From contig NZ_JAIULA010000002.1 in assembly GCF_024160875.1 (NCBI RefSeq), positions 1-64,000 on the forward strand: a stretch of 64,000 bases of DNA, written 5' to 3'. The notes below the pieces were generated by a model. That model worked only from the letters and a program-made list of their open reading frames with translations. It was not told the origin of the DNA and searched no databases. The stretch is from Ligilactobacillus ubinensis. Its GTDB lineage: Bacteria > Bacillota > Bacilli > Lactobacillales > Lactobacillaceae. The position numbers and the translations under genes were made by a program. Below are positions 48,477 through 58,413 of this stretch, piece by piece (position 1 is the first letter of the stretch; each line of letters begins with the position of its first letter).

Positions 48477-50837
48477 TTAATTAAAGTAAACAATCGTTGC
48501 TCCATTACCACCTGCATTTGGAGCTGCAAATTCAAAATTTTTCACTGCACTGTTTTGCTGTAAATATTGGGTAATTCCATTACGTAAAGCTCCAGTCCCC
48601 TTGCCATGAACAATAGTTACAGAAGGATAGCCAGCTAAAATAGCTGCATCAATATAATGATCTACATTATTCATGGCTTCTTCATAGCGTTGACCGCGTA
48701 AGTCCAATTTAGGAGAAACATGTTGCTTTGAACTTGAACGTAAAACTGTATTTGCTCTTGGAGCATGCTTTTCTTCAATTCTAATTTTTTCTAAATCACT
48801 TTCCGCAATTTTCATCTTTAAAATACCTAATTGAACTTCCCAAGTGTGACTTGCTAATTTTTGCAACAACACCCCACGCTGTCCATATGAAGTAACTAAA
48901 ACATCATCATTGGGTTTAAACTCTTTTTTTGATTTGGCTCTTTTCAAAACTTTATTTTTTTGCAATTTAATCGGTTTTTCAAGTTGATTAAGTTGTGATT
49001 GTGCATCAATTAACTCATTTTCTTTAATACTATTTCCGCCATCTAAGCGCATTTTTCTTAGATTAGCAATAATACTTGCTGACTCTTCTTTAGTTTTAGT
49101 TACAATTTCGTTTGCCTTGGCTTTAGCTGCTTCTATCAATTTTTCACGTTCACTAACAAATTGCGTATAATTTTTTTCCAAATCAGCATGTAATTTTTCT
49201 GCTTTTTCTAACTCACTTTGTAAATTAATTGCCCTTTCTTCCGCATCATGTCGTTTATTGACCAAATCAGTAATCATCGCATTTAAATTTTGACTATCTG
49301 CAGCAGTTAACTGCCGTGCTGCAGTGACAATTGTCTTATCGAGTCCCAACCTAAGCGAAATATCTAATGCGTTACTTCGTCCTGGAATTCCAATTAATAA
49401 ACGATATGTTGGTCTAAGAGTTTGACTATCAAATTCCATTGAAGCATTAATGGTTCCTGGTCGTTCATAACCATACACCTTTAATTCAGGATAGTGTGTT
49501 GTCGCAATAACATAGCTACCTTTCGCTCCTAAAGCATCTAAAATAGCAATAGCCAGTGCGGAACCTTCCTGTGGATCTGTTCCTGCACCTAATTCATCAA
49601 ACAAAGCCAGCGAGCGTTCATCTATTGAATGTAATATTTCAACAATATTAGTCATATGTGCAGAAAATGTACTCAAACTTTGTTCAATTGACTGCTCATC
49701 ACCAATATCTGCAAAAATATTTGAAAAAACGCCAATCCGACTATTTTCTGCTGCAGAAATAAATAAACCAGATTGCCCCATTAATTGTATTATACCGAGC
49801 GTTTTTAAGGTAATTGTTTTACCACCCGTGTTAGGACCTGTAATAATAATTGCTTGATAATCTTTCCCTAATGTAATATCATTTTTCACAGCTTTTTTCA
49901 AATCTAGTAATGGATGCCAAACTTGACGCAAATAAATATCATTTTCAGCAGATACCTGTGGTTGGGTAGCTTTTAAACTAGCCGCAAATTTTGCTTTAGC
50001 ATTAATAAAATCAAGCTCGCCTAAAATATACGAATTTTGTGCAATTTCGGCTGTAAATGGTGCAATTTCAGCAGATAACTCCGCTAAAATTCGTCTAATT
50101 TCTTCTTTCTCATCAGCCTGTTGTTTTTTCAACCTATTATTTAAATCTACAATCTCTCGTGGTTCAATAAAAAGAGTTGCTCCTGATGAACTTTGATCAT
50201 GCACAATACCACCAAACTGACCTCGGTATTCAGATTTTACTGGAATTACATACCGATCATTTCTAATTGTAACAACTGAGTCACTTAAATACTTAGATTT
50301 TTTTTGCCGGGTAAAATCTGCAAGTTTACTTCTAATCGTTTCTTCTGTTGCATTAATTTGCTGTCTTAAACTTTTAAGTAATGTTGAAGCATCATTAGTA
50401 ACATGTCCATCATTTTCAATAGAAAGTAATAATTTACGACTAATCTCTGGAATTGTCTGTAAATTATGGGCACTTTCATACAGTGTTAGTAATTTCACCT
50501 CGTCATTTTGTAAATCACGTAAAAACTTTTTAACTTCATTTGTGGTACGCAAAACTGCGCCAATCGCTGCTAATTCCTTACCATTTAAATCAGCTTTCAT
50601 GTCTAATCTTTTTAAATATACAGATATCGCATTTAAATGTGGAATTGGAACTCCACCCTTTAACCGCAATATATCTGCTCCATCTTGGGTTTCATTCAAA
50701 GTTGATTGAACTGTTTTTAAATCATCACTTGGAACTAATTTGTTAATAATCTGTTGTCCCATTTCTGTCGTCGCAAATTGGTACAATCGTTGCTTTATTT
50801 TATTATATTCCAAGGTATCTAAATCTTTATTATTCAA
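48477..50837 (-). CDS. mutS2: Endonuclease MutS2
   Basis: A MutS paralogue without the mismatch-binding domain; in other bacteria it limits homologous recombination and rescues collided ribosomes. Walker A is GPNTGGKTITLK near 332-343, Walker B is LALFDELGAGTDP, a long coiled-coil spans about 515-630, and the C-terminal Smr nuclease domain shows LDLRGQRYEEAM and VHGKGTGALRNG. The length of 786 residues is normal. Confidence 0.95.
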   Translation of the reverse strand: MNNKDLDTLEYNKIKQRLYQFATTEMGQQIINKLVPSDDLKTVQSTLNETQDGADILRLKGGVPIPHLNAISVYLKRLDMKADLNGKELAAIGAVLRTTNEVKKFLRDLQNDEVKLLTLYESAHNLQTIPEISRKLLLSIENDGHVTNDASTLLKSLRQQINATEETIRSKLADFTRQKKSKYLSDSVVTIRNDRYVIPVKSEYRGQFGGIVHDQSSSGATLFIEPREIVDLNNRLKKQQADEKEEIRRILAELSAEIAPFTAEIAQNSYILGELDFINAKAKFAASLKATQPQVSAENDIYLRQVWHPLLDLKKAVKNDITLGKDYQAIIITGPNTGGKTITLKTLGIIQLMGQSGLFISAAENSRIGVFSNIFADIGDEQSIEQSLSTFSAHMTNIVEILHSIDERSLALFDELGAGTDPQEGSALAIAILDALGAKGSYVIATTHYPELKVYGYERPGTINASMEFDSQTLRPTYRLLIGIPGRSNALDISLRLGLDKTIVTAARQLTAADSQNLNAMITDLVNKRHDAEERAINLQSELEKAEKLHADLEKNYTQFVSEREKLIEAAKAKANEIVTKTKEESASIIANLRKMRLDGGNSIKENELIDAQSQLNQLEKPIKLQKNKVLKRAKSKKEFKPNDDVLVTSYGQRGVLLQKLASHTWEVQLGILKMKIAESDLEKIRIEEKHAPRANTVLRSSSKQHVSPKLDLRGQRYEEAMNNVDHYIDAAILAGYPSVTIVHGKGTGALRNGITQYLQQNSAVKNFEFAAPNAGGNGATIVYFN

Positions 50838-50865
50838 AATGCACCCACCTTTTTATTTGAATTAA

Positions 50866-51387
50866 TTAGTTACTAGCTAAAGCTTGGGAAAAAAGTGGTG
50901 TCTTCTCTAAAATAAAATTAGCTACAGGAGCACTAGTTACTGATGCCTTTATGCTCTCAGTTGGCCCTGTTGATAATATTAAAACTCCAAAAAAGATTGC
51001 AATATACATCACTACTAAAGACAAAATACCACCTATAAGGGAATTTAATTGTGATAATAAAGGGAGCTTAAATACCCCATTAATTACCCGAGCTACAAAA
51101 CGAAAAACAATTCCACCCGCTAAAATTATAATCCAAAACGCTAATACACGATAAATTAGTTGTGAAATACTAATATTTGCTATTCCCAAAATAGAAGTAC
51201 TAGTTGAACCACCAAGATCAGGTAAGCGTGTCGCCAAAAAGTCACCAAATGACGTTGCAAAATGTAGAGAAATAAATAAGACCAAGATATAACCTATAAA
51301 ATTCAATATAGGTAATACTAGCCCCTTCCGTATTCCATGCCGAAATGCTAATATCAACAATATAATAATAATTAAAGAGATAATCAC
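50866..51387 (-). CDS. CvpA family membrane protein
   Basis: A 173-residue protein with four membrane segments, starting MIISLIIIILLILAFRHGIRKGL. The basic segment RHGIRKG after helix 1 is typical of the CvpA/YshB family. Between zapA and mutS2, a conserved place. The Firmicute members have no firm function. Confidence 0.88.
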   Translation of the reverse strand: MIISLIIIILLILAFRHGIRKGLVLPILNFIGYILVLFISLHFATSFGDFLATRLPDLGGSTSTSILGIANISISQLIYRVLAFWIIILAGGIVFRFVARVINGVFKLPLLSQLNSLIGGILSLVVMYIAIFFGVLILSTGPTESIKASVTSAPVANFILEKTPLFSQALASN

Positions 51388-51399
51388 ATTCTCACCTAC

Positions 51400-51663
51400 T
51401 TATTCTTCACCTATTTGTTCATCTTTATCTGCTTGCAAGTATTCTAATTGAGCTTGCTTTTCTAACTGATCAGAAACGGCATTCAATGCTATTAGTATCG
51501 CTGCTTTTTCACGACTTAATGAAGGCATTAGTTCTTTGATTTCATCTAATTGTTTCTGTACTGTATCTACCACGGCTTTCATGTGTTCTGGTGTATGTTG
51601 GCCTATAACTGTGTAAACTTGGCCGTCAATTTTGACTTTAAAACGCCGCGTTTGTTCACCCAT
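51400..51663 (-). CDS. zapA: Cell division protein ZapA
   Basis: Binds FtsZ and bundles its filaments at mid-cell. The start MGEQTRRFKVKIDGQVYTVIG gives 87 residues; AGGAGG lies just upstream. The C-terminal helix (KAAILIALNAVSDQLEKQAQLEYL) forms the coiled-coil. It precedes cvpA by 12 bases. Confidence 0.9.
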   Translation of the reverse strand: MGEQTRRFKVKIDGQVYTVIGQHTPEHMKAVVDTVQKQLDEIKELMPSLSREKAAILIALNAVSDQLEKQAQLEYLQADKDEQIGEE

Positions 51664-51795
51664 ACTGGCGCCTCCTCTTTTTTTGCTAGCTCCTTTTATT
51701 TTAACACATTCACTGCTACTACTCATAGTTTCTGAATAGATTTACAAAAAAAGCAAGAGCCTCTTCTTATTCGAAAAGTTCTTGCTTATCTTTGC

Positions 51796-52089
51796 TTACT
51801 GCATATTTTCATCATTTAAGAAAGTATCCAAGACACCTTCAACCATATCCCATTCTTCATCACTTTCGATATCGTGAAGTTCCGCATCAGTTGCCTCACC
51901 ATTATCATCTGGATCAAATGAAAACGCTAGAACATCAACTTGTTCTTCTGGTTCGGATTCAGCTGGAATTAAAAGAATATAAGATTTTTCGTAATCTTCT
52001 GATTCAAAGGTAAATAAAACTTGATATATTGTTTCATTTCCTTGGTCATCTACCAAAGTAATTAAATCTTCATTATTTTGCTGTGTCAT
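51796..52089 (-). CDS. DUF1292 family protein (YrzB-like)
   Basis: A 97-residue acidic protein, MTQQNNEDLITLVDDQGNETIYQVLFTFESEDYEKSYILL, matching DUF1292. The acid-rich second half (FDPDDNGEATDAELHDIESDEEW) is typical. It lies after ruvX and ireB, a conserved Firmicute cluster. Function unknown. Confidence 0.88.
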   Translation of the reverse strand: MTQQNNEDLITLVDDQGNETIYQVLFTFESEDYEKSYILLIPAESEPEEQVDVLAFSFDPDDNGEATDAELHDIESDEEWDMVEGVLDTFLNDENMQ

Positions 52090-52105
52090 TATGGCACCTC
52101 TTTTT

Positions 52106-52546
52106 TTATATTTCTTGCAAAAGTTTTCCCTTACTGTCAAGATAGTTTTGCAAAATCAAACTTGCAGCTAATTTGTCAATAACCTTTTTACGCTTTTCTC
52201 GCGACGTATCCGCCTGCTCAACAAGCATACGTTCTGCTTCGACTGTTGTCAAGCGTTCATCTTGAAAATCAATTGGCAAATTAAATTTGTCTTGTAATAA
52301 GGCTCCATAATCGTGCGCAGCTTGTGCACGTGGCCCTAGTGTATTATTCATATTTTTAGGCAAACCTAGAACAAATCCAACCACATCATGTTCTTTAACT
52401 AACTCAGCTACTCTATCGATTCCAAATTCCTGATTTTCTTCATTGATTCGAATAATCTCGACACCTTGAGCAGTCCACCCTAAAAGGTCGCTTATCGCTA
52501 TTCCTACTGTACGTGAACCAACATCTAACCCCATTAAGCGTCCCAC
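52106..52546 (-). CDS. ruvX: RuvX/YqgF family Holliday junction resolvase
   Basis: An RNase H-fold nuclease of 146 residues, linked in bacteria to pre-16S rRNA maturation and to junction resolution. Motifs are [25 protein letters not shown] and [13 protein letters not shown], ending with [18 protein letters not shown] with its acidic residue. It starts next to the ireB stop. Confidence 0.93.
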   Translation of the reverse strand: MGRLMGLDVGSRTVGIAISDLLGWTAQGVEIIRINEENQEFGIDRVAELVKEHDVVGFVLGLPKNMNNTLGPRAQAAHDYGALLQDKFNLPIDFQDERLTTVEAERMLVEQADTSREKRKKVIDKLAASLILQNYLDSKGKLLQEI

Positions 52547-52807
52547 TTATTCTTCCTCCTTATTGAGATATGCTCGAACAAGTTCCTCAATAATTTCATC
52601 TCTTTCGTATTTCCTAATCAAATTACGCGCATCATTAAGACGTGGAATATAAGCTGGATCTCCTGAAAGTAGGTACCCAACTATTTGGTTAATTGGATTG
52701 TACCCTTTTTCTTCCAAAGCTGAATATACTGTTTTCAATGTTTCACGGACATCTTTTTGATGATTATTATCAAAGTCAAAGTACATTGTTTTATCTAATG
52801 AACTCAT
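52547..52807 (-). CDS. IreB family regulatory phosphoprotein
   Basis: An 86-residue protein of the former UPF0297 family. In Enterococcus faecalis IreB is phosphorylated by the kinase IreK and affects cephalosporin tolerance. The N-terminal [12 protein letters not shown] contains the Thr-rich phosphorylation region, and [21 protein letters not shown] is the conserved core. The start at 52807 is preferred over an upstream codon. It precedes ruvX directly. Confidence 0.92.
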   Translation of the reverse strand: MSSLDKTMYFDFDNNHQKDVRETLKTVYSALEEKGYNPINQIVGYLLSGDPAYIPRLNDARNLIRKYERDEIIEELVRAYLNKEEE

Positions 52808-52996
52808 TTGATCGCACCTCCACTTTCTCAATTACTCCCACTTTCCATTCTACTAAAGTACGACCAATGTCACAATTAAAACAACTTAATGTAAATTATT
52901 CGTAATGTATTTGTTATATTTCAAATATTATTCTTGCTATAATCACTAATCATATTTCAATAATTATTATCTTCTAAACTTACTCAAGAATAATTG

Positions 52997-53824
52997 TTAC
53001 CCTTTTAATACAAATTTCTCAAGCGCAGCTGCTACCCCATCATGATTATTATCAGTTGTGATGTAATCTGCCTTTTGCTTTAATGTTGAAATTCCATTTT
53101 CCATCGCGACTCCAACACCAGCCAACTCTATCATACTTTCGTCATTCTGTTGATCACCAATTGTCATCATTTCAGTTGGCTTAATTTTCAATTCATGACT
53201 TAAAACTTGGAGTCCTTGTGCCTTTGTTACATTTTTAGCATTCGCTTCAAACAAAAATGGCTTACTTTTAGAGAATGTCAATCTTTCTACTAAATTATCA
53301 AACTTTCCAGCATACATATCATTTTCTAACTTAATTAGTTTATCTGGTTCACTAATATACATTGCTTTGATAGAATGTATATCTTTCATTTCCTCTGGCG
53401 TTCTAAATGAAATTGGTAAAGATGTTCTGTTGCTAATTTGACTTGAGTATAATGACAGATCCCTATTAGCTACATAAATTCGATCCATGCTCTCCATTTG
53501 TAAATAAATATCATACTTACGTGCTAAAAATTCTAATTCCATATATTCAGCATATGAAAGCTCTTTTTGATACAATACTTTGCCTGATGTACTTTGGACA
53601 AGTGCTCCACCAAAACAAACCACAAACTCATCATCTTGATTGTCTAAACCTAAATCTTGAAGAATATGCTTGATACCAGACAATGGTCTTCCTGTACATA
53701 AAACAATCTTTACTCCCTGTTTCTTAGCTTCTAAGATTGCTTCTTTGACACGTAAAGTAACCTTTTCTTCTGAATTAATCAGTGTATTATCGATATCTGT
53801 TGCAAATAACTTAATCTTTGACAT
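52997..53824 (-). CDS. HAD-superfamily sugar phosphatase, Cof type
   Basis: A 275-residue phosphatase of the Cof/YidA group. Motif I is FATDIDNTLIN, motif II is VLCTGRPLSG, and motifs III and IV are in AQGLQVLSHELKI and MMTIGDQQNDESMIELAGVGVAMENG, with a C2 cap between them. Likely substrates are sugar phosphates. The gene has a good promoter, which is overlapped by a palindrome. Confidence 0.93.
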   Translation of the reverse strand: MSKIKLFATDIDNTLINSEEKVTLRVKEAILEAKKQGVKIVLCTGRPLSGIKHILQDLGLDNQDDEFVVCFGGALVQSTSGKVLYQKELSYAEYMELEFLARKYDIYLQMESMDRIYVANRDLSLYSSQISNRTSLPISFRTPEEMKDIHSIKAMYISEPDKLIKLENDMYAGKFDNLVERLTFSKSKPFLFEANAKNVTKAQGLQVLSHELKIKPTEMMTIGDQQNDESMIELAGVGVAMENGISTLKQKADYITTDNNHDGVAAALEKFVLKG

Positions 53825-53865
53825 AATAATTCCTCCAACTACTGCAGCATCCTTAATTCATTTTA

Positions 53866-53894
53866 ATAATATCGCTTTCAATTGTATTTCGCAA
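53866..53894 (-). promoter_or_regulatory. Promoter of the HAD phosphatase gene
   Basis: On the minus strand TTGCGA (53889-53894), a 17-base spacer and TATTAT (53866-53871). GGAGGA lies upstream of the ATG. Confidence 0.6.
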
Positions 53895-53916
53895 GCTACC
53901 TTTATATAAAGTAGCT
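53894..53916. promoter_or_regulatory. Palindrome abutting the HAD phosphatase promoter
   Basis: AGCTAC (53894-53899), one extra C, TTTATATAAA and GTAGCT (53911-53916) form a nearly perfect palindrome just upstream of the -35 box. A candidate operator. The rest of 53917-54030 has no feature. Confidence 0.4.
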
Positions 53917-54035
53917 AGCAAACACTTATATAATTAGCCTAAACAATTCAACATTTGAATCGACTAGATTACATGATTAATTGAAATTAACTATTTATAC
54001 ACATTTTGACATCAAATATTCAGAAATAAAAAAAC

Positions 54036-54116
54036 GTCTAGGAACTTTGAGCGTATACTCCCAATAATTAAGTGAAGTTCACCTTAACTTTAGAAATACG
54101 TCTTTATTTCCTAGAC
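54036..54116 (-). terminator. Nested hairpin terminator of alaS, related to the one at 9850
   Basis: The outer stem is GTCTAGGAA (54036-54044) with TTCCTAGAC (54108-54116), followed by a T-run on the minus strand. Inside lies an imperfect palindrome centred on TTAAGTGAAGTTCACCTTAA. Outer arms match the terminators at 2935 and 60714; the inner part matches that at 9868-9913. Confidence 0.7.
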
Positions 54117-54148
54117 TCTTTACGTCTTATATTACAAAATTAAACAGC

Positions 54149-56797
54149 TTATCCTTGTTGTTCTAGCCATTCTGCTGCTTTAGATAATGCCGATTGAATT
54201 CCTTCTGGCTTTTTACCACCAGCTTGCGCCATATCCGGGCGACCACCACCACCACCGCCAACTAGCGGAGCAATTGTTTTAATCAAATCTCCAGCTTTTA
54301 AGCCTTCTTTTACACTTGCTCCATTAATTGCTGTGATTATGTTGACCTTGCCTTTTCCTGCAGTAGTTGCTAATACAAGTACATCTGATAAATTCTGATT
54401 CTTCCACTGGTCAGCTAATTGACGCAATTGTTCCATACCTGACACGTTAACCTGTGCTGCAATTAAAGTTTTGTTATTAATTGTTTGTACATTTTGGAAT
54501 ACAGCTTCAGCTTGTTGTTTAGCAACTTTAGCTTCAATAGCCTTTTTTTGTTGTTCTAATTGTCTTACTTGTTCTTGTAATTGATCTATTTTATGTGGTA
54601 CCTCTTTAAACTGAGTTACTTTTAACTTATTTGCTGTTTCTTGCAATAAGCTATTCCGTTCTGCTAAAAATGTATATGCCTCCTTTGAAGTCACAGCTTC
54701 AATCCTCCGCACACCTGCACCAACACCTGATTCAGAAACTATTTTAAATAGTCCTAATTCATTTGTATTATTAACGTGATTTCCACCACAGAATTCCATA
54801 GAATAGTCGCCAATTTTAACAACACGTACTTCATCACCATACTTATCAGTAAATAAAGCTATTGCTCCCATTTTTTGTGCTGTTTCAATATCAGTAACAA
54901 CTGTTTCCACTTTTAAATTAGCCCAAATTTTTTCATTTACAATTTCTTCGACCTTAAGCAAATCTTCTTCAGTCACTGCACCTAAGTTAGTAAAGTCAAA
55001 GCGTAAATATGTTGGCTCTACTAATGACCCAGCTTGATGCGTATGGCTGCCTAACACATCACGTAACGCCTGATCTAGCAAGTGTGTTGCTGTATGATTT
55101 TTACGAACTTTATCATGAAAGGCTTGGTCCACTTCTAATAAATATGTCTTTTCACTAGCCATAGGTTTTAACACCTTAACAGTATGCATATTTTGACCAT
55201 TAGGTGCATGTTGTACATTAACAACCTCAGCTACTACTTGACCATTTTGTTCTTTAATTACACCCTTATCAGCAACCTGTCCTCCCATTTCTGCATAAAA
55301 TGGTGTTTTTGAAAAAATCATTTGTGCAGTACCAGAATTAATTTCTGTCACTAATTTATCATCAGTAATAATGTCTTTTAAAGCACCTTCAGCAACTAAA
55401 GAATTATACCCTATATATTCTGAAGGAGTTTTAATATCTGTTAACAATCCATTTTGCACGCCCATTGATTTAGCATTGCTTCTTGCTGCTCTAGCACGTT
55501 GCTTTTGTTTTTCCATTTCGTTATCAAAAGCTGCTTTATCAACATCTAGTCCAGCATCCGCTGTATATTCTTTTGTTAATTCAAATGGGAATCCATAAGT
55601 ATCATAGAGTTTAAAAGCATCTTTACCAGCTAAAATCGTATTATTTTCTTTTTGATTCTTAATAATTAAATCATCTAATAAATTCATACCATCTTTTAGC
55701 GTTACTTGAAAACGTTCTTCTTCAATTCGGATAACCTTTTCAATATAATCAGCTTGTTCTAGAACTTCTGGATAGGCCGATTTCATAATTTCACCAACAA
55801 CTGAAACAAGCTTATATAAAAAGGTCCCGTTAATACCTAATTTTTGTCCATGCATCACAGCTCGTCTAATTAAGCGTCGAATAACATAACCTCGACCTTC
55901 ATTTGAAGGTAAGGCTCCATCACCAATTGCAAAAGTAACTGCTCGTGCATGATCAGCAATTACTTTGAATGAAACATCTTTTTCTGGATTGTCTCCATAA
56001 TGACTTTCTTTTGATAACTTCGCTGTTTTATCAATTATTGGTAAAAATAAATCAGTTTCAAAATTAGTTCGTGCATGCTGAAAGACAGATACTACTCTTT
56101 CGAGTCCCATCCCCGTATCAATATTTTTATGGGGTAATGGTTCATACGTTCCATCGGGTCTATGGTTAAATTCTGAGAAAACAATATTCCAGATTTCAAG
56201 ATAACGTTCATTTTCACCACCAGGATAGTTTTCGGGATCATCTTCAGGTAAATCAGAAAGCTCCTGTCCTCTATCATAGAATATTTCAGAATCTGGACCT
56301 GATGGGCCTTCACCAATATCCCAAAAATTATCTTCAACTTCAAAAATATGGTTACTTGGAATTCCAACAACTTCACGCCAAACGCGTTTTGCTTCATCAT
56401 CTTTAGGGTATACTGTCACATATAATTTTTCTGGTTCAATTGCAAACCAGTCTGGACTCGTTAATAGTTCCCATGCCCAAGTAATTGCTTCTTCTTTAAA
56501 ATAATCACCAATCGAAAAGTTGCCCAACATTTCAAATAATGTATGGTGTCTTGCTGTATGACCGACGTTTTCGATATCATTAGTTCGAATAGATTTTTGC
56601 GAACTTGTAATTCGATGATTCTTTGGAACAACAGATCCATCAAAAAACTTTTTCATAGTTGCAACCCCTGAATTAATCCATAACAAAGTTGGATCATCCT
56701 GTGGTACTAATGGTGCACTTTTCATAACATCATGGCCTTTACTCTTGAAAAAGTCCAGATACATTTGTCTAATTTGTGCACTTGATAATTGTTTCAT
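54149..56797 (-). CDS. alaS: Alanyl-tRNA synthetase
   Basis: Charges tRNA-Ala and edits mis-made Ser/Gly-tRNA. The 882 residues are the full family length. The catalytic N-terminal core is present, including TSSQKSIRTNDIENVGHTARHHTLFEM in part. The editing domain shows HTATHLLDQALRDVLG and CGGNH zinc ligands, and the C-terminal GGGGGGRPDMAQAGGK is conserved. Expression is controlled by a T-box leader. Confidence 0.97.
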   Translation of the reverse strand: MKQLSSAQIRQMYLDFFKSKGHDVMKSAPLVPQDDPTLLWINSGVATMKKFFDGSVVPKNHRITSSQKSIRTNDIENVGHTARHHTLFEMLGNFSIGDYFKEEAITWAWELLTSPDWFAIEPEKLYVTVYPKDDEAKRVWREVVGIPSNHIFEVEDNFWDIGEGPSGPDSEIFYDRGQELSDLPEDDPENYPGGENERYLEIWNIVFSEFNHRPDGTYEPLPHKNIDTGMGLERVVSVFQHARTNFETDLFLPIIDKTAKLSKESHYGDNPEKDVSFKVIADHARAVTFAIGDGALPSNEGRGYVIRRLIRRAVMHGQKLGINGTFLYKLVSVVGEIMKSAYPEVLEQADYIEKVIRIEEERFQVTLKDGMNLLDDLIIKNQKENNTILAGKDAFKLYDTYGFPFELTKEYTADAGLDVDKAAFDNEMEKQKQRARAARSNAKSMGVQNGLLTDIKTPSEYIGYNSLVAEGALKDIITDDKLVTEINSGTAQMIFSKTPFYAEMGGQVADKGVIKEQNGQVVAEVVNVQHAPNGQNMHTVKVLKPMASEKTYLLEVDQAFHDKVRKNHTATHLLDQALRDVLGSHTHQAGSLVEPTYLRFDFTNLGAVTEEDLLKVEEIVNEKIWANLKVETVVTDIETAQKMGAIALFTDKYGDEVRVVKIGDYSMEFCGGNHVNNTNELGLFKIVSESGVGAGVRRIEAVTSKEAYTFLAERNSLLQETANKLKVTQFKEVPHKIDQLQEQVRQLEQQKKAIEAKVAKQQAEAVFQNVQTINNKTLIAAQVNVSGMEQLRQLADQWKNQNLSDVLVLATTAGKGKVNIITAINGASVKEGLKAGDLIKTIAPLVGGGGGGRPDMAQAGGKKPEGIQSALSKAAEWLEQQG

Positions 56798-56832
56798 AAT
56801 TAACCGTTTCCTTTCTTAAAACATAAAAATAC

Positions 56833-57018
56833 CGTTGCTAGTAAGGACGCAATTACGCGCGGTACCACCTTACTTGCAACGATATTATCGTATGCCTCTT
56901 TAAGCGTTTATAGATTTTCTTAACTCAGGGAGCATTTGAGATTAATTAAGTCCTTCTTACACCAACCGAAGGCTCTCTTTACTAATTATATTAACAAATA
57001 TATCCTGATTCATAACAA
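56833..57018 (-). promoter_or_regulatory. T-box riboswitch of alaS
   Basis: The minus-strand leader carries the T-box core GGTGGTACCGCG (about 56857-56869), a terminator formed by CGTTGCAAGTAAGG and CCTTACTAGCAACG (about 56833-56883), and a run of T before alaS. The probable Ala specifier is GCT at 56931-56933. Uncharged tRNA-Ala would favour the antiterminator. The T-box core is clear; the specifier is inferred by position. Confidence 0.9.
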
Positions 57019-57048
57019 AGTATATGGCAAAAAGCGCAATCTTGTCAA
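57019..57048 (-). promoter_or_regulatory. Promoter of the alaS T-box leader
   Basis: On the minus strand TTGACA (57043-57048), an 18-base spacer and TATACT (57019-57024). Confidence 0.75.
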
Positions 57049-57057
57049 CCAAAAAGT

Positions 57058-58404
57058 TTAATCATTGCTCTGTTTATTTGCTTTACGGCGTGCATGAATT
57101 TCTTGACGTCGTTCAATTTTTCGTTGTTGTTGCTCATTTTTCTTAATAACCCGTTTAATCTTATTTTTATAACCAGGTTTTCTTTTCTTCTTAGCTTTAC
57201 TAATCATTCCTTTTAGTTCTGGTGCTACTTTATTTTTACGTACATGTCGCTTTACACGACGATTGCGATCATAGGAATCAACTATTTCTCCTGCTTTGAT
57301 AGCTTTAGGTGTGAAATGTATCCCCATTTGTTCAAGTTCTTCAATTTTTTCTTCTTCACTAGGCTTATATAAAGTAATTGCAATTCCTGACATTCCATTT
57401 CGTCCAGTTCGTCCCACACGATGTACAAAAAATTCTAGATCTTCCGGCACATCATCGTTAATTACATGGGATATCCCTTCAATATCAATTCCGCGAGCAG
57501 CTAAATCTGTTGCAACCACAAATTGGTATTCTAAATTCTGAATTTCACGCATTACTCGTTTTCGTTCACGCGGTTGAATACCACCATGAATTTTCGCCAC
57601 TTTCAATCCCTGCGAACGCAGATAATCTGTTAATTCATCTGCACGAACCTTAGTATTGGTAAATATCAATGCCAAATATGGTTCACCCATCGTCAGTATC
57701 TGATACAGTAACTGGTTCCGATCTCTACCCTTTGTCGATAAAAGCCAATTCTTGACAGTCGGACTAATAACTGTTTTATTTTCAACTACTTCAATAACTG
57801 GATTGCTCATATATTTATGCAAAAAAGGTTGTAATTTAACTGGGATAGTAGCTGAAAATACTAACATCTGTAAATCAGACGGTAATGTAGATGCAATTGC
57901 ATCTGTTTCCTTTAAAAAACCTAAATCTAAAGTCATATCTGCTTCATCTACAACCAAGTAATGTGCATTATGAATATCTAATGCATTGCTTTTAACTAAA
58001 TCAAGAACCCTTCCCGGTGTCCCAATAACTATTTGTGGCTGCGTATGCGCTAACTTTTCAATCTGCCTTTTTTTATCTGTTCCTCCCACATAATTATGAA
58101 CAACAATTTCGCCTTGTGTGAATTTTGCAATTTGCTTAGCTGCCGCATAAATTTGATAAGCTAATTCACGACTGGGTGTAGTAATTACCGCTTGCACTTT
58201 TTTTTCATTAGCATCTATTGCATTAAATATCGGCAATAAAAATGTATGGGTTTTTCCACTTCCTGTTTGCGATTGACCTACAACACTTTTACCTTTACTA
58301 ATAACTGGGATTAAACGTTCTTGTACTGCTGTTGGTTCTATGAAATTAATTTCTTCTAAAGCCTCATTGATAAATGATTTAAATTTATAATCTGTAAATT
58401 GCAT
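57058..58404 (-). CDS. cshB: DEAD-box RNA helicase CshB
   Basis: An ATP-dependent RNA helicase with roles in cold growth and ribosome assembly. Walker A is GQSQTGSGKTH, motif II is VVDEADMTLDLGF, SAT is in VFSATIP, and ARGIDIEGI and HRVGRTGRNG lie in the second domain. The 448 residues end in a very basic tail (RRQEIHARRKANKQ). The length and tail favour CshB over the longer CshA. Confidence 0.92.
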   Translation of the reverse strand: MQFTDYKFKSFINEALEEINFIEPTAVQERLIPVISKGKSVVGQSQTGSGKTHTFLLPIFNAIDANEKKVQAVITTPSRELAYQIYAAAKQIAKFTQGEIVVHNYVGGTDKKRQIEKLAHTQPQIVIGTPGRVLDLVKSNALDIHNAHYLVVDEADMTLDLGFLKETDAIASTLPSDLQMLVFSATIPVKLQPFLHKYMSNPVIEVVENKTVISPTVKNWLLSTKGRDRNQLLYQILTMGEPYLALIFTNTKVRADELTDYLRSQGLKVAKIHGGIQPRERKRVMREIQNLEYQFVVATDLAARGIDIEGISHVINDDVPEDLEFFVHRVGRTGRNGMSGIAITLYKPSEEEKIEELEQMGIHFTPKAIKAGEIVDSYDRNRRVKRHVRKNKVAPELKGMISKAKKKRKPGYKNKIKRVIKKNEQQQRKIERRQEIHARRKANKQSND

Positions 58405-58413
58405 TATTTCTCC

